A DNA stretch of 64,000 nucleotides from an uncultured Chthonomonadaceae bacterium (lineage in GTDB: Bacteria; Armatimonadota; Fimbriimonadia; Fimbriimonadales; Fimbriimonadaceae), in contig CAMLDW010000006.1 of the NCBI GenBank assembly GCA_946479035.1, positions 1 to 64,000 on the forward strand, given 5' to 3'. The first letter of the stretch is position 1. Each line of letters starts with the position of its first letter. The notes below the pieces were generated by a model. The model had not been told where the DNA came from. It searched no databases and worked only from the letters and a program-made list of their open reading frames with translations. The translations under genes and the position numbers were made by a program. Shown piece by piece: positions 16,520-24,819 of this stretch.

Positions 16520-17308
16520 TCAATTGCGGGTAGCGGCCTTGAGCGCCTTGATCTGCTCGACGAGCGCAGCGCGACCCTTGCCGCCCTGCCACTCCCGCAA
16601 GAGCCAATCTACAAGCCAAGACCCGATCACCGCTCCGTCGGCGACGGAGCAGACAGTCCTGACGTGCACGGGGTTCGAGATCCCAAACCCGACGCAGACA
16701 GGCAGGTCGGTAAGCGCTCGGAGCCGCGCCACGAGCGAGGAGACCTCCGGCGGAACTTCGCTCCCAGTGCCGGTCACACCGGTGCGCGAGACCGCGTAGA
16801 CAAACCCAGTCGAGCTTTCGCACACCATCTTCAGTCGCTCATCGGTGCTTGTTGGCGCGGCAAGGAACACGGTGTCCAGCCCTGCGCCTTGCGAGGCAAC
16901 CTTCCAGTCGTGTGCCTCTTCTGGGATCAGGTCAGTCACGATCGCGCCGCACACCCCCGCCGCCTTCATCTTTGCCACAGAGCCAGCGAGCCCGCGCCGC
17001 AAGAAGGTGTTGTAATAGCCCATCAGCACGACCGGCGCGCGCTCGAACCCTATCACGGCGTCGAGCGCGCCTTGAAGAGTCGCTCCGCCTTCAAGCGCCC
17101 GCTGGTCGCTCGCCTGGATCGTCGGGCCGTCGGCAATCGGGTCGGAAAAGGGCAAGCCGACCTCGATCAGGTCCGCTCCCCCCTCCGCAAGCGCGTCGAG
17201 GATCGCAGGCAGCTCTGCGAGCGAGGGGTCGCCGGCGGTCACGAAGAGCACCAGCGCCTTCTCGCCCCGCGAGCGCAAGGCCGCGAACGTCTCAGAAACC
17301 CTTGACAT
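16520..17308 (-). CDS. trpA: tryptophan synthase alpha chain
   Basis: TrpA cleaves indole-3-glycerol phosphate to indole, which TrpB condenses with serine. The protein (262 residues from the chosen start) shows the TIM-barrel motifs LVLFVTAGDPS, IEVGLPFSDPIADGPTIQ with the catalytic glutamate, and the catalytic aspartate in IVTDLIPEEA, plus VYAVSRTGVTGTG and the phosphate-binding GFGISNP. The start at 17308 (MSRVSETFAALRSRG) matches the usual N-terminus and has TATGAT 13 nt upstream. An ATG at 17320 would add four residues. trpB is not adjacent, so the usual trpBA pairing is broken in this window. Confidence 0.95.
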   Translation of the reverse strand: MSRVSETFAALRSRGEKALVLFVTAGDPSLAELPAILDALAEGGADLIEVGLPFSDPIADGPTIQASDQRALEGGATLQGALDAVIGFERAPVVLMGYYNTFLRRGLAGSVAKMKAAGVCGAIVTDLIPEEAHDWKVASQGAGLDTVFLAAPTSTDERLKMVCESSTGFVYAVSRTGVTGTGSEVPPEVSSLVARLRALTDLPVCVGFGISNPVHVRTVCSVADGAVIGSWLVDWLLREWQGGKGRAALVEQIKALKAATRN

Positions 17309-17315
17309 CGCGCGA

Positions 17316-17321
17316 ATCATA
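17316..17321 (-). promoter_or_regulatory. -10 box for trpA
   Basis: TATGAT on the minus strand, first base 13 nt before the ATG at 17308. This supports the shorter start and a nearly leaderless mRNA. Confidence 0.35.
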
Positions 17322-17385
17322 CACGCCTCGCCTACCAGCCATCCGCGTTACCTGGGCTTCGCAAGGAGTATCTTAAGCAGTAGCG

Positions 17386-18354
17386 GTGGACATCAAGTTC
17401 AGCGAAGAGTTCCAGTTCAAAGTGGCCGAACCGACCGCGGAATGGGTCCTGCCGCCGGAGCGCGAAAGGCTCCGTCCCAAGTCGCTTGAAAACGTCTGGC
17501 AGCGCGGCCTCGCCTGGCTCTTCGTCCTCACGGGGTTCGCTTTCTTCCTCGTCGTGCGGCGCACCATCACTGAAGAGGTCCCGTTCACGGTCGCGACCAC
17601 GCAGGCGCTCGTTCTCATCGGGCTGGCGCAGCTCGTGCTCTTCTACCTTTACCGCCGCCAGTCCTCGCACATCGAGGCGGGCACGGGTTTCCGCCGTCTG
17701 CGTTCGAAGGTGCCGGACAGTGCCGACCTCCCGATCACCGTCGAGGTCTTCCGCGAAGGAAGCATCACCGGGATGGACGCGGGCTTCATGTGGCAGCAGG
17801 ACGGCACGTGGTACTTCAAGGGGATCCAGACGGCGTTCCGGTTTAACCAGCAAGACGTCGTACCGATCGAGGCTTGGCCAAACCGCATCAAGCCGGACCC
17901 GTCGCGAGACAAGCCGCCCTGCGTCATTCCGATGAAGTCCAAGAGCGGGCACCTTGTCATCAAGATCAAGGTCATCGACCCCTACGAGGACTTCGCAAAG
18001 CGGAAGCGAGCCAAACAGTTCTACCGCGAGATCTACGACTGGCTCGTCGAGCGGCCCCGCGGCGCGATCGAGTCGCTGCTGCCGCCGTTCGCCGTCCACC
18101 CAGCGCTGTGCCGCACCGACCGGTGGCGCTACGAGGGCACGGTCGCAGCGATCGTGATGGTCGCGATCGACTCCGCGGTGCTCGCCGGGCTGCCGCACGA
18201 CGGGTTCCGCACCAACGTCGGCTCGTTCTCGCTTTTCGCCGCGATGGGCGTGACCGCCCTGCTCTTCGGCTCGGTCCGCCTCGCCTGGCTAGAAGTCCGC
18301 GACCACTCCGTCCGCGCCAGGCTCGCCGCCAAGGAGCTTCTTGGAAGCGACTGA
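17386..18354 (+). CDS. membrane protein of unknown function upstream of an ECF sigma factor
   Basis: A 322-residue protein starting with GTG, with no recognised family. Two transmembrane segments lie at about 43-63 and 71-89 (GLAWLFVLTGFAFFLVV, ALVLIGLAQLVLFYLY). A soluble segment of about 150 residues follows with short strand-like runs (GFMWQQDGTWYFKGIQTAF, KSGHLVIKIKVIDPY), and two more segments lie near 248-266 and 280-296. The topology suggests a cytoplasmic soluble domain between two hairpins. It sits 44 bp before the sigma factor gene on the same strand and may belong to the same signalling operon. Confidence 0.7.
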   Translation: MDIKFSEEFQFKVAEPTAEWVLPPERERLRPKSLENVWQRGLAWLFVLTGFAFFLVVRRTITEEVPFTVATTQALVLIGLAQLVLFYLYRRQSSHIEAGTGFRRLRSKVPDSADLPITVEVFREGSITGMDAGFMWQQDGTWYFKGIQTAFRFNQQDVVPIEAWPNRIKPDPSRDKPPCVIPMKSKSGHLVIKIKVIDPYEDFAKRKRAKQFYREIYDWLVERPRGAIESLLPPFAVHPALCRTDRWRYEGTVAAIVMVAIDSAVLAGLPHDGFRTNVGSFSLFAAMGVTALLFGSVRLAWLEVRDHSVRARLAAKELLGSD

Positions 18355-18398
18355 ACTTTCTGGGCCAGAGCCGACACACAAAGGACGAGCGATCCGGA

Positions 18399-18911
18399 AT
18401 GGATGAGAGAGTCGACCGGGCTAAGCGCGGGGATAGGACCGCTCTCGGCGAGCTCGTCAGCGAGCACTACCCGAGGGTGTACCGTTTTTGCGCGCGCCGC
18501 ATCGGCGACGACCTCGGACAGGACGCCGCTCAGGAGACGTTCTTGACCATGCAGCGCACGATCAGGCGGTACGAGGGCCGGTCCAGTTTCGAGACCTGGC
18601 TGCTCGGCATCGCGCACAACCACTGCCGCAACCTTGCGCGCAAACGGATGCGCGACCCGCTCGCGCTCGACGAGTCGTTCGAATCGCCAGCGCAGGACCA
18701 CGGCGGCCAGGTCGCCGACAACGAAGCCCTGCGCTGCGCGCTCGGAAGGCTGAGCCCCGAGCACAGGGAAGTGGTGTTGCTGCACGAGGTCGAAGGGCTG
18801 ACGTACGCGGAGGTGGCGGAGGTCGCGGGAGTGCCGGAAGGGACGGTCAAGTCCCGGCTCTTTCACGCGTTCCGGAACTTGCGCGAGATGATGAGCGAGG
18901 TGGCAGTATGA
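18399..18911 (+). CDS. ECF-type RNA polymerase sigma factor
   Basis: A 170-residue sigma-70 family factor with only regions 2 and 4, as in extracytoplasmic-function sigmas. Region 2 includes ARRIGDDLGQDAAQETFLTM and the promoter-melting part FETWLLGIAHNHCRNLARKR. Region 4 is the helix-turn-helix ALGRLSPEHREVVLLHEVEG followed by LTYAEVAEVAGVPEGTVKSR. The ATG at 18399 was chosen (MDERVDRAKRGDRTALGELV); the frame is open far upstream, but that overlaps the membrane protein gene. Its stop overlaps the next ATG (ATGA), which starts the membrane anti-sigma protein, so the two are translationally coupled and probably autoregulated. The regulon is unknown. Confidence 0.94.
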   Translation: MDERVDRAKRGDRTALGELVSEHYPRVYRFCARRIGDDLGQDAAQETFLTMQRTIRRYEGRSSFETWLLGIAHNHCRNLARKRMRDPLALDESFESPAQDHGGQVADNEALRCALGRLSPEHREVVLLHEVEGLTYAEVAEVAGVPEGTVKSRLFHAFRNLREMMSEVAV

Positions 18912-20263
18912 GCCTGCACGAGGACATCAAGGCCTTCATCGACGGTGAGCTCTCTCCTGGGCGAGCGGCGGAGGTCCGTGCCGCGCTCGATTCCGACCCG
19001 GCGCTCAAGAAGGAGTATCAAGAAATGAAGTCAATCTCAGAAAAGCTGTCGTCGCTCGTGCGTCAGCCGCAAGTCATGGGAGCGGAAAAGGCGCTCGCGA
19101 ACGCCGCTCCGCGCAGGAGGCTGAGGTGGGTGGAGGGGCTCGTGGCGGCAGCCGCTCTGGTCGTGCTCGCCATGGTGCTGTTCCCGACCTTCGCGCAGTC
19201 GAAGTTCTCGGCAAAGCGCGCCGCGTTCAACGATTCCGGCGCCGACGCCGTAGCGGGCGAGACCCCGTTTACCAACGGCCGCGCGCAGAAGCGGATGGAG
19301 GGAGTGGACAAACAACTTGGTGCTGCTTCGACACCATACAGTGCAAACGAATTGAGACAGTTTGAGAGCTCTTCAGGATCGCCCAAAGACGTCGATACCG
19401 GGGTTGGCAACAAAGCGCGTGATGCGGGAAGGGGAGCATCGACCGGCGAGACGACGGGCGGCGGAGGCAGAATGCCTGAAACGCTGACCAGCAAACCTCT
19501 GGCGCACTCCCCGTCGACGCTGGCGGCGAAGGTCCTCGACGAAGAGAGATACAGGTCCGAGGCCGGCCGGCTCGTCATCAAGGACGCGACCTTTTCGATC
19601 CAGGTCGCGAGCGTGAAGAAGGCTATGGACGACGCTACCCAGTTCGCCAAGGTCCAGGGCGGGTACGTCGAGTCCAGCTCCGTGAGCGACAGCGAGGACG
19701 TGCCCAAGCCGAGCGGCTCGATGGTCCTTAGGGTCCCGCAAAAGAACTTTGAGACCATCGTCTCGCGCCTGCGCTCGGCCGGGCGCGTCACCTCCGAGAA
19801 CTCGAGCGGCGACGACGTGACCGCGGAGGTCGCGGACATCGAGGCGCGCGTCAAGACGCTGACGGCGCAAGAGGAGTCGTACCGCGCGCTGCTCCGCAAC
19901 GCAAAGAAGACGACCGACATCCTGGAGATCACGGACCGCATCAGCGAGATCCGCCAGGAGATCGAGAGCTACAACGCGCAGCGCCTCACGATGGCCCGCC
20001 TCGCTGCGCTCTCGACGATCTCGGTGCAGTTCACCGAGGAGAAGAAGGCCAGCGACGCCCCGAAGCCGAACAACTGGTTCGAGGACACCAAGGTTTCCGC
20101 GATGCTCATGCTGAAAGGGGTCGGAAGGTTCGTTGCGCAGGCCGCGACCTACCTGTTCGTGCTGGTGCCCGTGTGGCTGCCGGTCGTGCTGTTCCTCCTC
20201 TGGTTCCGCCGCCGCGGCATGGTCTCGGCCCCGCTCAGCTCGGCAGGAGAGGGGAAGGGCTAG
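18908..20263 (+). CDS. membrane anti-sigma factor fused to a DUF4349 domain
   Basis: A 451-residue protein. The N-terminal 60 residues look like an anti-sigma domain (MSLHEDIKAFIDGELSPGRA, two short helices plus a longer one) but without the zinc-binding cysteines of zf-HC2 proteins. A transmembrane segment follows at about 74-95. A Ser/Gly-rich stretch and then a DUF4349 region (about 215-395) come next, with FSIQVASVKKAMDDATQFAK and a coiled coil containing EVADIEARVKTLTAQEESYR. A second transmembrane segment lies near 410-440, ending in a short basic tail. The large middle part should be periplasmic and could sense envelope state and control release of the ECF factor. Overlap with the sigma gene supports this partnership; the sensing role is inference. 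Confidence 0.85.
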   Translation: MSLHEDIKAFIDGELSPGRAAEVRAALDSDPALKKEYQEMKSISEKLSSLVRQPQVMGAEKALANAAPRRRLRWVEGLVAAAALVVLAMVLFPTFAQSKFSAKRAAFNDSGADAVAGETPFTNGRAQKRMEGVDKQLGAASTPYSANELRQFESSSGSPKDVDTGVGNKARDAGRGASTGETTGGGGRMPETLTSKPLAHSPSTLAAKVLDEERYRSEAGRLVIKDATFSIQVASVKKAMDDATQFAKVQGGYVESSSVSDSEDVPKPSGSMVLRVPQKNFETIVSRLRSAGRVTSENSSGDDVTAEVADIEARVKTLTAQEESYRALLRNAKKTTDILEITDRISEIRQEIESYNAQRLTMARLAALSTISVQFTEEKKASDAPKPNNWFEDTKVSAMLMLKGVGRFVAQAATYLFVLVPVWLPVVLFLLWFRRRGMVSAPLSSAGEGKG

Positions 20264-20273
20264 AAGTTCGGAG

Positions 20274-20310
20274 CCCCCTCTCCTAGCACGATCGTGCTGA
20301 GGGGAGGGGG
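20274..20310. repeat. GC-rich hairpin after the anti-sigma gene
   Basis: A perfect 14-bp palindrome AGCACGATCGTGCT (20285-20298) is flanked by CCCCCTCTCC on the left and GGGGAGGGGG on the right, forming one long stem. It may terminate the sigma operon, but no T-run follows. It resembles the other CCCCTC/GAGGGG hairpins at 31589 and 32100. Confidence 0.6.
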
Positions 20311-20334
20311 ATGGGGGTGGGGGTGGGGGTGGGG
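20306..20334 (+). repeat. G-run tract with G-quadruplex potential upstream of rpsD
   Basis: Five runs of four or five G separated by one or two bases (20306-20310, 20313-20317, 20319-20323, 20325-20329, 20331-20334), built from GGGGGT units. It ends 103 bp before the rpsD start. Confidence 0.7.
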
Positions 20335-20437
20335 CAGCATCCCCACCATCCTTCCACCCCGTGCCATAATCGAGCCTCACGCCCACCCCCGGAATACCGG
20401 ACAAGGTGAAACCAACTAGGCAAAGGCTCAAAGAAGC

Positions 20438-21046
20438 ATGGCGACATACAGAGGAAGGAAGACTGACGTCAGCCGCAAGGTCGGCTACAACATCTGGGGC
20501 AAGCCCAAGTGCCCGAGCGGCAAGCGCCCGTTCAAGCCGGGCCAGCATGGCCCCAACGTCCGCGACAACAGGACCTCCGAGTACGGCGAACAGCTGCTCT
20601 CCAAGCAGGTGATCAAGCGGTACTACGGCATGCTCGAGCGCCAGTTCCGCAACACGTTCGAGAAGGCCCAGCGCATGCACGGCAACAGCGGGCTCAACTT
20701 CTTGCGACTGCTCGAGCTTCGGCTACAGACCGCGGTCTACCGGCTCGGCTATGCGAACACGATCTTCCAGGCGCGCCAGCTCGTCAGCCACGGCCACGTC
20801 ACGGTCAACGGCAAGCGCGTCAATATCCCCAGCTATACGCTGCGGGTCGGAGAGGTCGTCGCAATGCGAGGAACGGCCGAGTCGCGCGAGATCGCTAGGC
20901 GCAACCACTACGAGGGCTCGGCGGTCCCGGTCTACATGGAGCCGGACGTCGTCAACTTCAGTGGCAAGGTCATAGCCCTGCCGGAGCGGGACGATTTCCC
21001 GTCGTTCTTCCAGGAGCAGAAGGTCGTCGAGTTCTACGCGCGGTAG
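20438..21046 (+). CDS. rpsD: 30S ribosomal protein S4
   Basis: S4 is a primary 16S rRNA-binding protein that starts small-subunit assembly. The 202 residues have the S4 N-terminal domain and a C-terminal S4 RNA-binding fold: [20 protein letters not shown] followed by [20 protein letters not shown]. The N-terminal zinc cysteines seen in some S4 proteins are absent (one Cys only, in PKCPSGKRP). The gene stands alone rather than within the rpsM-rpsK-rpsD-rpoA operon. No classic Shine-Dalgarno sequence is seen before the ATG at 20438. A long leader with a GC-rich hairpin and G-run tract precedes it, which could host regulation, though S4 autoregulation here is only a possibility. Confidence 0.97.
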   Translation: MATYRGRKTDVSRKVGYNIWGKPKCPSGKRPFKPGQHGPNVRDNRTSEYGEQLLSKQVIKRYYGMLERQFRNTFEKAQRMHGNSGLNFLRLLELRLQTAVYRLGYANTIFQARQLVSHGHVTVNGKRVNIPSYTLRVGEVVAMRGTAESREIARRNHYEGSAVPVYMEPDVVNFSGKVIALPERDDFPSFFQEQKVVEFYAR

Positions 21047-21198
21047 TCGGGAAGTTCGAAAGATCGTTCCCTTCCTCTTGGGGGAGGGTTAGGGAGGGGG
21101 TCAAGCCTGCGCCTGACTTTCGACTCTGCCTTCGCCCGGCACGCCCGCAGAATGTGCCATCCTTTCGGCAACGACTGCCCCAGGGCAGGAGGACCCAG

Positions 21199-22443
21199 AT
21201 GAAGCTCCGCACCTTTGCACTCATCGCGGCGGCGATCGCCGCGTGCACAGCCTTCGCCGCAGGCGACCCCGACCAGGCCCTGCAGGCCATTAACAAGTAC
21301 CGCACCGACGCTCTCACGAAAGCCCGCGAGGCTGGCGCCCAGGCCAATTTCGAGGAGATCACCGCCAAGATCAAGCAGATGGCGGCAGACGCGATCAAGG
21401 ACGTCGATCCGCACAGCGTCGAGGCGGGCAAGGCGTACTCGTGGGCGCAGCTCTACAACTACGCGGGCAAGTACGACGACATCCACATGCTCTGCGAGAT
21501 GTACCAATCGACCCATCCGACAGAGCAGATGTCCTTCAGCGCGCACTACCTGTGCCTACAGGCGTTTGCAGAGCTTAAGTCTTACGACATGGCCAAGGAT
21601 ACGATGGCAGAGATGCCGCTGCCGACCGCGATGAACGCCTATAGCGTGGCAGCGATGGCCGCGAACGTTTTCGCGCCCAACATCGCCAAGACGCAAGGGA
21701 ACAAGGCCGCGTACGACATGCTCGCCGCGGTCGAGTCGCGACTGCCTTATACTGACGAGAACGCGCAGAACCAGCAGTACCTGGACGCAGCGCGCTCGAT
21801 GCTCGCGACGGCGAATGCGGGCCTGATCAAGGGCGAAAAGGGCACCGAGGCCGCGGTCAAGTACCTCGAACTAAAGGCCAAGAACGCTGGGACCGACTCG
21901 CTCAAGGCCGCGTACAACGGCGCTTCCCGCTCGATGAAGGCCGACCTGACCCGGTCCGCGCTCGTCGGCGCGACCGCGCCGATGTTCAACCTCGAGCGCT
22001 CGATCGGCGAGTTCAAAGGCTTCGAATCGCTCAAGGGCAAGGTGGTCGTGCTCGACTTCTTCGCGCACTGGTGCGGGCCGTGCATCGCCTCTTTCCCCGA
22101 GATGCGCAAGATGTACGACGAGCTGAAGGCGCAGGGCCTCGAGGTCGTCAGCGCGACGACCTACTACGGCTACTACAAGTCCGAGAACACATCCAAGCGC
22201 GACATGGCCAAGGATGCGGAGTTCGGGCACATGTCGGAGTTCATGAAGGAGCACGCAATGAACTGGCCGGTCGCTTACTGCGCCGACCACAGCCTGTTTG
22301 ACCTCTACGGCGTAACGGGCATTCCGACTGCGTTCCTGATCGGGCGCGACGGCAAGGTGGTCTCGTTCCACGTCGGCTATTCGCCAGAGCTCTTCAAGGA
22401 GTTCCGAGCGGAGGTCGAGAAGGCCCTCAAAGAGAAGAACTAG
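21199..22443 (+). CDS. exported TlpA-like thioredoxin-fold protein with a long helical N-terminal region
   Basis: A 414-residue protein with a signal peptide (MKLRTFALIAAAIAACTAFA). The ATG at 21199 is chosen because it starts the signal peptide and follows AGGAGGACC. Residues 25-250 are Ala-rich and helical, possibly TPR-like. From about 255 a TlpA/ResA-type thioredoxin domain follows: VGATAPMFNLERSIGEF, the redox motif in FFAHWCGPCIASFPEM (WCGPC), and the cis-proline segment VTGIPTAFLIGRDGK. It is expected to reduce or oxidise disulfides in the periplasm. A strong terminator follows the stop. The partner protein is unknown. Confidence 0.88.
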   Translation: MKLRTFALIAAAIAACTAFAAGDPDQALQAINKYRTDALTKAREAGAQANFEEITAKIKQMAADAIKDVDPHSVEAGKAYSWAQLYNYAGKYDDIHMLCEMYQSTHPTEQMSFSAHYLCLQAFAELKSYDMAKDTMAEMPLPTAMNAYSVAAMAANVFAPNIAKTQGNKAAYDMLAAVESRLPYTDENAQNQQYLDAARSMLATANAGLIKGEKGTEAAVKYLELKAKNAGTDSLKAAYNGASRSMKADLTRSALVGATAPMFNLERSIGEFKGFESLKGKVVVLDFFAHWCGPCIASFPEMRKMYDELKAQGLEVVSATTYYGYYKSENTSKRDMAKDAEFGHMSEFMKEHAMNWPVAYCADHSLFDLYGVTGIPTAFLIGRDGKVVSFHVGYSPELFKEFRAEVEKALKEKN

Positions 22444-22461
22444 CCCCACGAGGGCCGTTCC

Positions 22462-22499
22462 GGGCGCCCGGCCATGCTTGGCCGGGCGCCCTTGTTCTC
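22462..22499 (+). terminator. intrinsic terminator of the TlpA-like gene
   Basis: A 12-bp perfect stem, GGGCGCCCGGCC (22462-22473) with GGCCGGGCGCCC (22480-22491), around a 6-nt loop and followed by TTGTTCTC. Confidence 0.8.
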
Positions 22500-22531
22500 G
22501 GTTCGGAACCCCGAGCGACCCACTAGGAGCC

Positions 22532-22557
22532 CCTTGAACCTGAGCGATTGGTCAAGG
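22532..22557. promoter_or_regulatory. interrupted palindrome upstream of the HD-GYP gene
   Basis: CCTTGAACC (22532-22540) and GGTCAAGG (22550-22557) form an inverted repeat 53 bp before the ATG. The left arm contains the recurring TTGAACCT motif seen at other intergenic sites in the window. Confidence 0.35.
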
Positions 22558-22609
22558 TCAGCCGAGATACTGGATAGGCCCGACCCTGCCGGGTAGGGAC
22601 AGACTGAGA

Positions 22610-23506
22610 ATGGCCGCCAAACTAGAGGCCGGGATAAGACTGCGGAAGAGCGACCTGCTCGCCGCGCGCACGGCTCTTGTCTATCTCCTGGTCTCCAGCG
22701 CCTGGATCCTCTTCACAGACGAGGCGATCTCAGCGGTCGTGAGGTCCCCAGATGTCGTGCTCCGCTTCCAGCAGTTTAAGGGCGCAGGGTTCGTGCTGGT
22801 CTGCTCTGTGATCCTTTATTTCCACCTACGGGGATTGCTCAGCCGCCAATTCGAGGCGTACAGGGTGAGGGACGAGGCGCAGAACGAGATCATCAAGCGG
22901 CTTTCGATCGCGTCGGAATGGCGCGACGACGAGACCGGCGACCATGTCCGGCGGGTCTCGCAGTTCGCCAGCGTCATCGCGAAGAACTACGGGCTCTCAC
23001 AGGAGGAGTGCGACCGGATCGAGGTCGCGGCCAAGATGCACGACCTCGGCAAGATCGGTGTGCCGGACGACATCGTGATGTTCGACGGCGCCTTTAACGA
23101 CGACCAGCGCCGAAAGATGCAGCACCATACGATCATCGGCGCACAGATCCTCGCAGGCTGTGGTAGCCCGCTCATGACGACCGCCTACCGCATCGCCCTT
23201 TCCCACCATGAGCGATACGACGGCAAGGGGTACCCGTACAAGCTCACTGGACAGGACATACCTCTGGAGGCGCGCATCACGGCCATCGCGGACGTGTTCG
23301 ACGCGCTGCTCTCGCCGCGCCGCTACAAGAGCGCTTGGGGGTGGGACGAGGCCGTCGCCGAGATCGTCAGGAGCGCTGGCACACAGTTCGACCCTAGGGC
23401 CGTCGCAGCGTTCGAGTCGGGCCTGCCTGAGCTCCGGGCGATATTCGAGCTGTACAAGCCCGCAGCCGAGGTCGAAGTCGGCAAGCGCTTCAAGCTCGCG
23501 GCGTAG
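22610..23506 (+). CDS. membrane-anchored HD-GYP domain protein
   Basis: A 298-residue protein: two transmembrane segments (about 20-38 and 58-75) and then an HD-GYP phosphohydrolase domain. The HD pair is at 144-145 (AAKMHDLGKIGVPDD), and the GYP motif is complete in HHERYDGKGYPYKLTGQDIP (199 onward). HD-GYP domains typically hydrolyse cyclic di-GMP or related cyclic dinucleotides, so this is a likely second-messenger phosphodiesterase with a membrane-linked input. All catalytic motif residues expected for activity appear present. A CCTTGAACC / GGTCAAGG dyad (22532-22557) lies in the upstream region and may be an operator. No diguanylate cyclase is adjacent. Confidence 0.92.
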   Translation: MAAKLEAGIRLRKSDLLAARTALVYLLVSSAWILFTDEAISAVVRSPDVVLRFQQFKGAGFVLVCSVILYFHLRGLLSRQFEAYRVRDEAQNEIIKRLSIASEWRDDETGDHVRRVSQFASVIAKNYGLSQEECDRIEVAAKMHDLGKIGVPDDIVMFDGAFNDDQRRKMQHHTIIGAQILAGCGSPLMTTAYRIALSHHERYDGKGYPYKLTGQDIPLEARITAIADVFDALLSPRRYKSAWGWDEAVAEIVRSAGTQFDPRAVAAFESGLPELRAIFELYKPAAEVEVGKRFKLAA

Positions 23507-23532
23507 CCCCTGCGTCGTGCGCGTTCACGCGC

Positions 23533-24819
23533 TCAGTCCTCGACCCGGAACCACGACTCGACCGACTCCACCACGGGCAGCAGCCGCACGCCGTCCAATG
23601 AAGAGGTGAACGACGACTCTTGGCACTTGTGCGTGAGGAACACGATCTCGCCCAGGTCGTTCTCGAGCGTGCGCATCTCCATCGCCGCGAGGCCGACTCC
23701 GGCGTTTCCGAACACCGTCGAGATCCGGCCCAGCGTGTTCGGCTTGTCCGCCACGACCAGGCGCATGTAGTAGCGCGTCTGTAGCTCGCTGATCGGTCGG
23801 CACTTCATCCCCTGGCCATACGGGATCGCGGAGCCTGAGCCGCCCGCCACAACGTTGCGCCCGACGTCGATCAGGTCCCCGACGACCGCAGAGGCGGTGG
23901 GGAAGGAGCCTGCGCCGCGGCCAGAGAACATCAGGTCGCCGACAAAGTCGCCGTGCAGCCAAAGCGCGTTGTAGACGCCCTCTACCTTTGCGACCGGATG
24001 GTCCTCCGGCACTAGCGTCGGATGCACGCGCACGAGGATCTCGTCAAAGCCAGTCTCTTCGACGATGCCGAGCAGCTTGATGCGATAACCGAGCACCTCG
24101 GCGTAGCGCATGTCCTTTTGCGCGACGTGACGGATCCCTTCGCGGTGCACGCTCTCGAGCGGGACCTGCTTGCCGAACGCGAGAGCAGAGAGGATCGCGA
24201 TCTTGTACATAGTGTCGTGCCCGTCGATGTCGTTGCTAGGGTCGGCTTCGGCATACCCGGCCGCCTGGGCTTGCGCCAGCGCGGCGTCGAAGGTCTCTTC
24301 GTCGTCCCACATCTTCGTCAGGATGTAGTTCGACGTGCCGTTGAGCACGCCCATCATCTTTTCGATGTCGTTGCCGGCGAGCTGGTGCTTGAGCGGCTGG
24401 ACGATGGGGATTCCGCCGCCGACGGCGGCCTCGAAGTGCAGGTCGAGCCCCTTGGACTTCGCCTTCGTCACGAGGCGCGAGCCGTGCTTGGCGATGAGCT
24501 CCTTGTTTGCGGTGACGACATGCTTGCCGCAGTCCAGCGCGCGGTCGATCAGCGAGAGCGCTGGCTCCTCTCCGCCGATTAGCTCTAGCACGACGTCGAT
24601 GGAAGGGTCGGCGACGATGTCTTCGAGGTTGGTGGTGAAGAACTCGCCAGGGAGGGAGCGCGGCTTCTTGGGATCGCGGATGCCGATGCGCGCGACCTCG
24701 ATCGGCACGCCGATCTTGGCGAGGATCTCCTCCTCGTTGTCGCAAATCATGCGATAGGTGCCTTCGCCGACGGTCCCAAAACCGAGGATTCCGACGCGGA
24801 TCTTGTCGCAGTTAGCCAA
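23533..24819 (-). CDS. hom: homoserine dehydrogenase
   Basis: NAD(P)-dependent reduction of aspartate semialdehyde to homoserine, the branch point to threonine and methionine. The 428 residues show the Rossmann motif VGILGFGTVGEGTYRM, the conserved VVTANKELIAKHG, the catalytic block YAEADPSNDIDGHDTMYKIA with FGKQVPLESVHREGI, and a C-terminal ACT domain (MRLVVADKPNTLGRISTVFG) for feedback control. The start codon is TTG at 24819 (TTG GCT AAC TGC), overlapping the last eight bases of accB, so translation is probably coupled. The pairing with accB is unusual. Confidence 0.96.
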   Translation of the reverse strand: MANCDKIRVGILGFGTVGEGTYRMICDNEEEILAKIGVPIEVARIGIRDPKKPRSLPGEFFTTNLEDIVADPSIDVVLELIGGEEPALSLIDRALDCGKHVVTANKELIAKHGSRLVTKAKSKGLDLHFEAAVGGGIPIVQPLKHQLAGNDIEKMMGVLNGTSNYILTKMWDDEETFDAALAQAQAAGYAEADPSNDIDGHDTMYKIAILSALAFGKQVPLESVHREGIRHVAQKDMRYAEVLGYRIKLLGIVEETGFDEILVRVHPTLVPEDHPVAKVEGVYNALWLHGDFVGDLMFSGRGAGSFPTASAVVGDLIDVGRNVVAGGSGSAIPYGQGMKCRPISELQTRYYMRLVVADKPNTLGRISTVFGNAGVGLAAMEMRTLENDLGEIVFLTHKCQESSFTSSLDGVRLLPVVESVESWFRVED

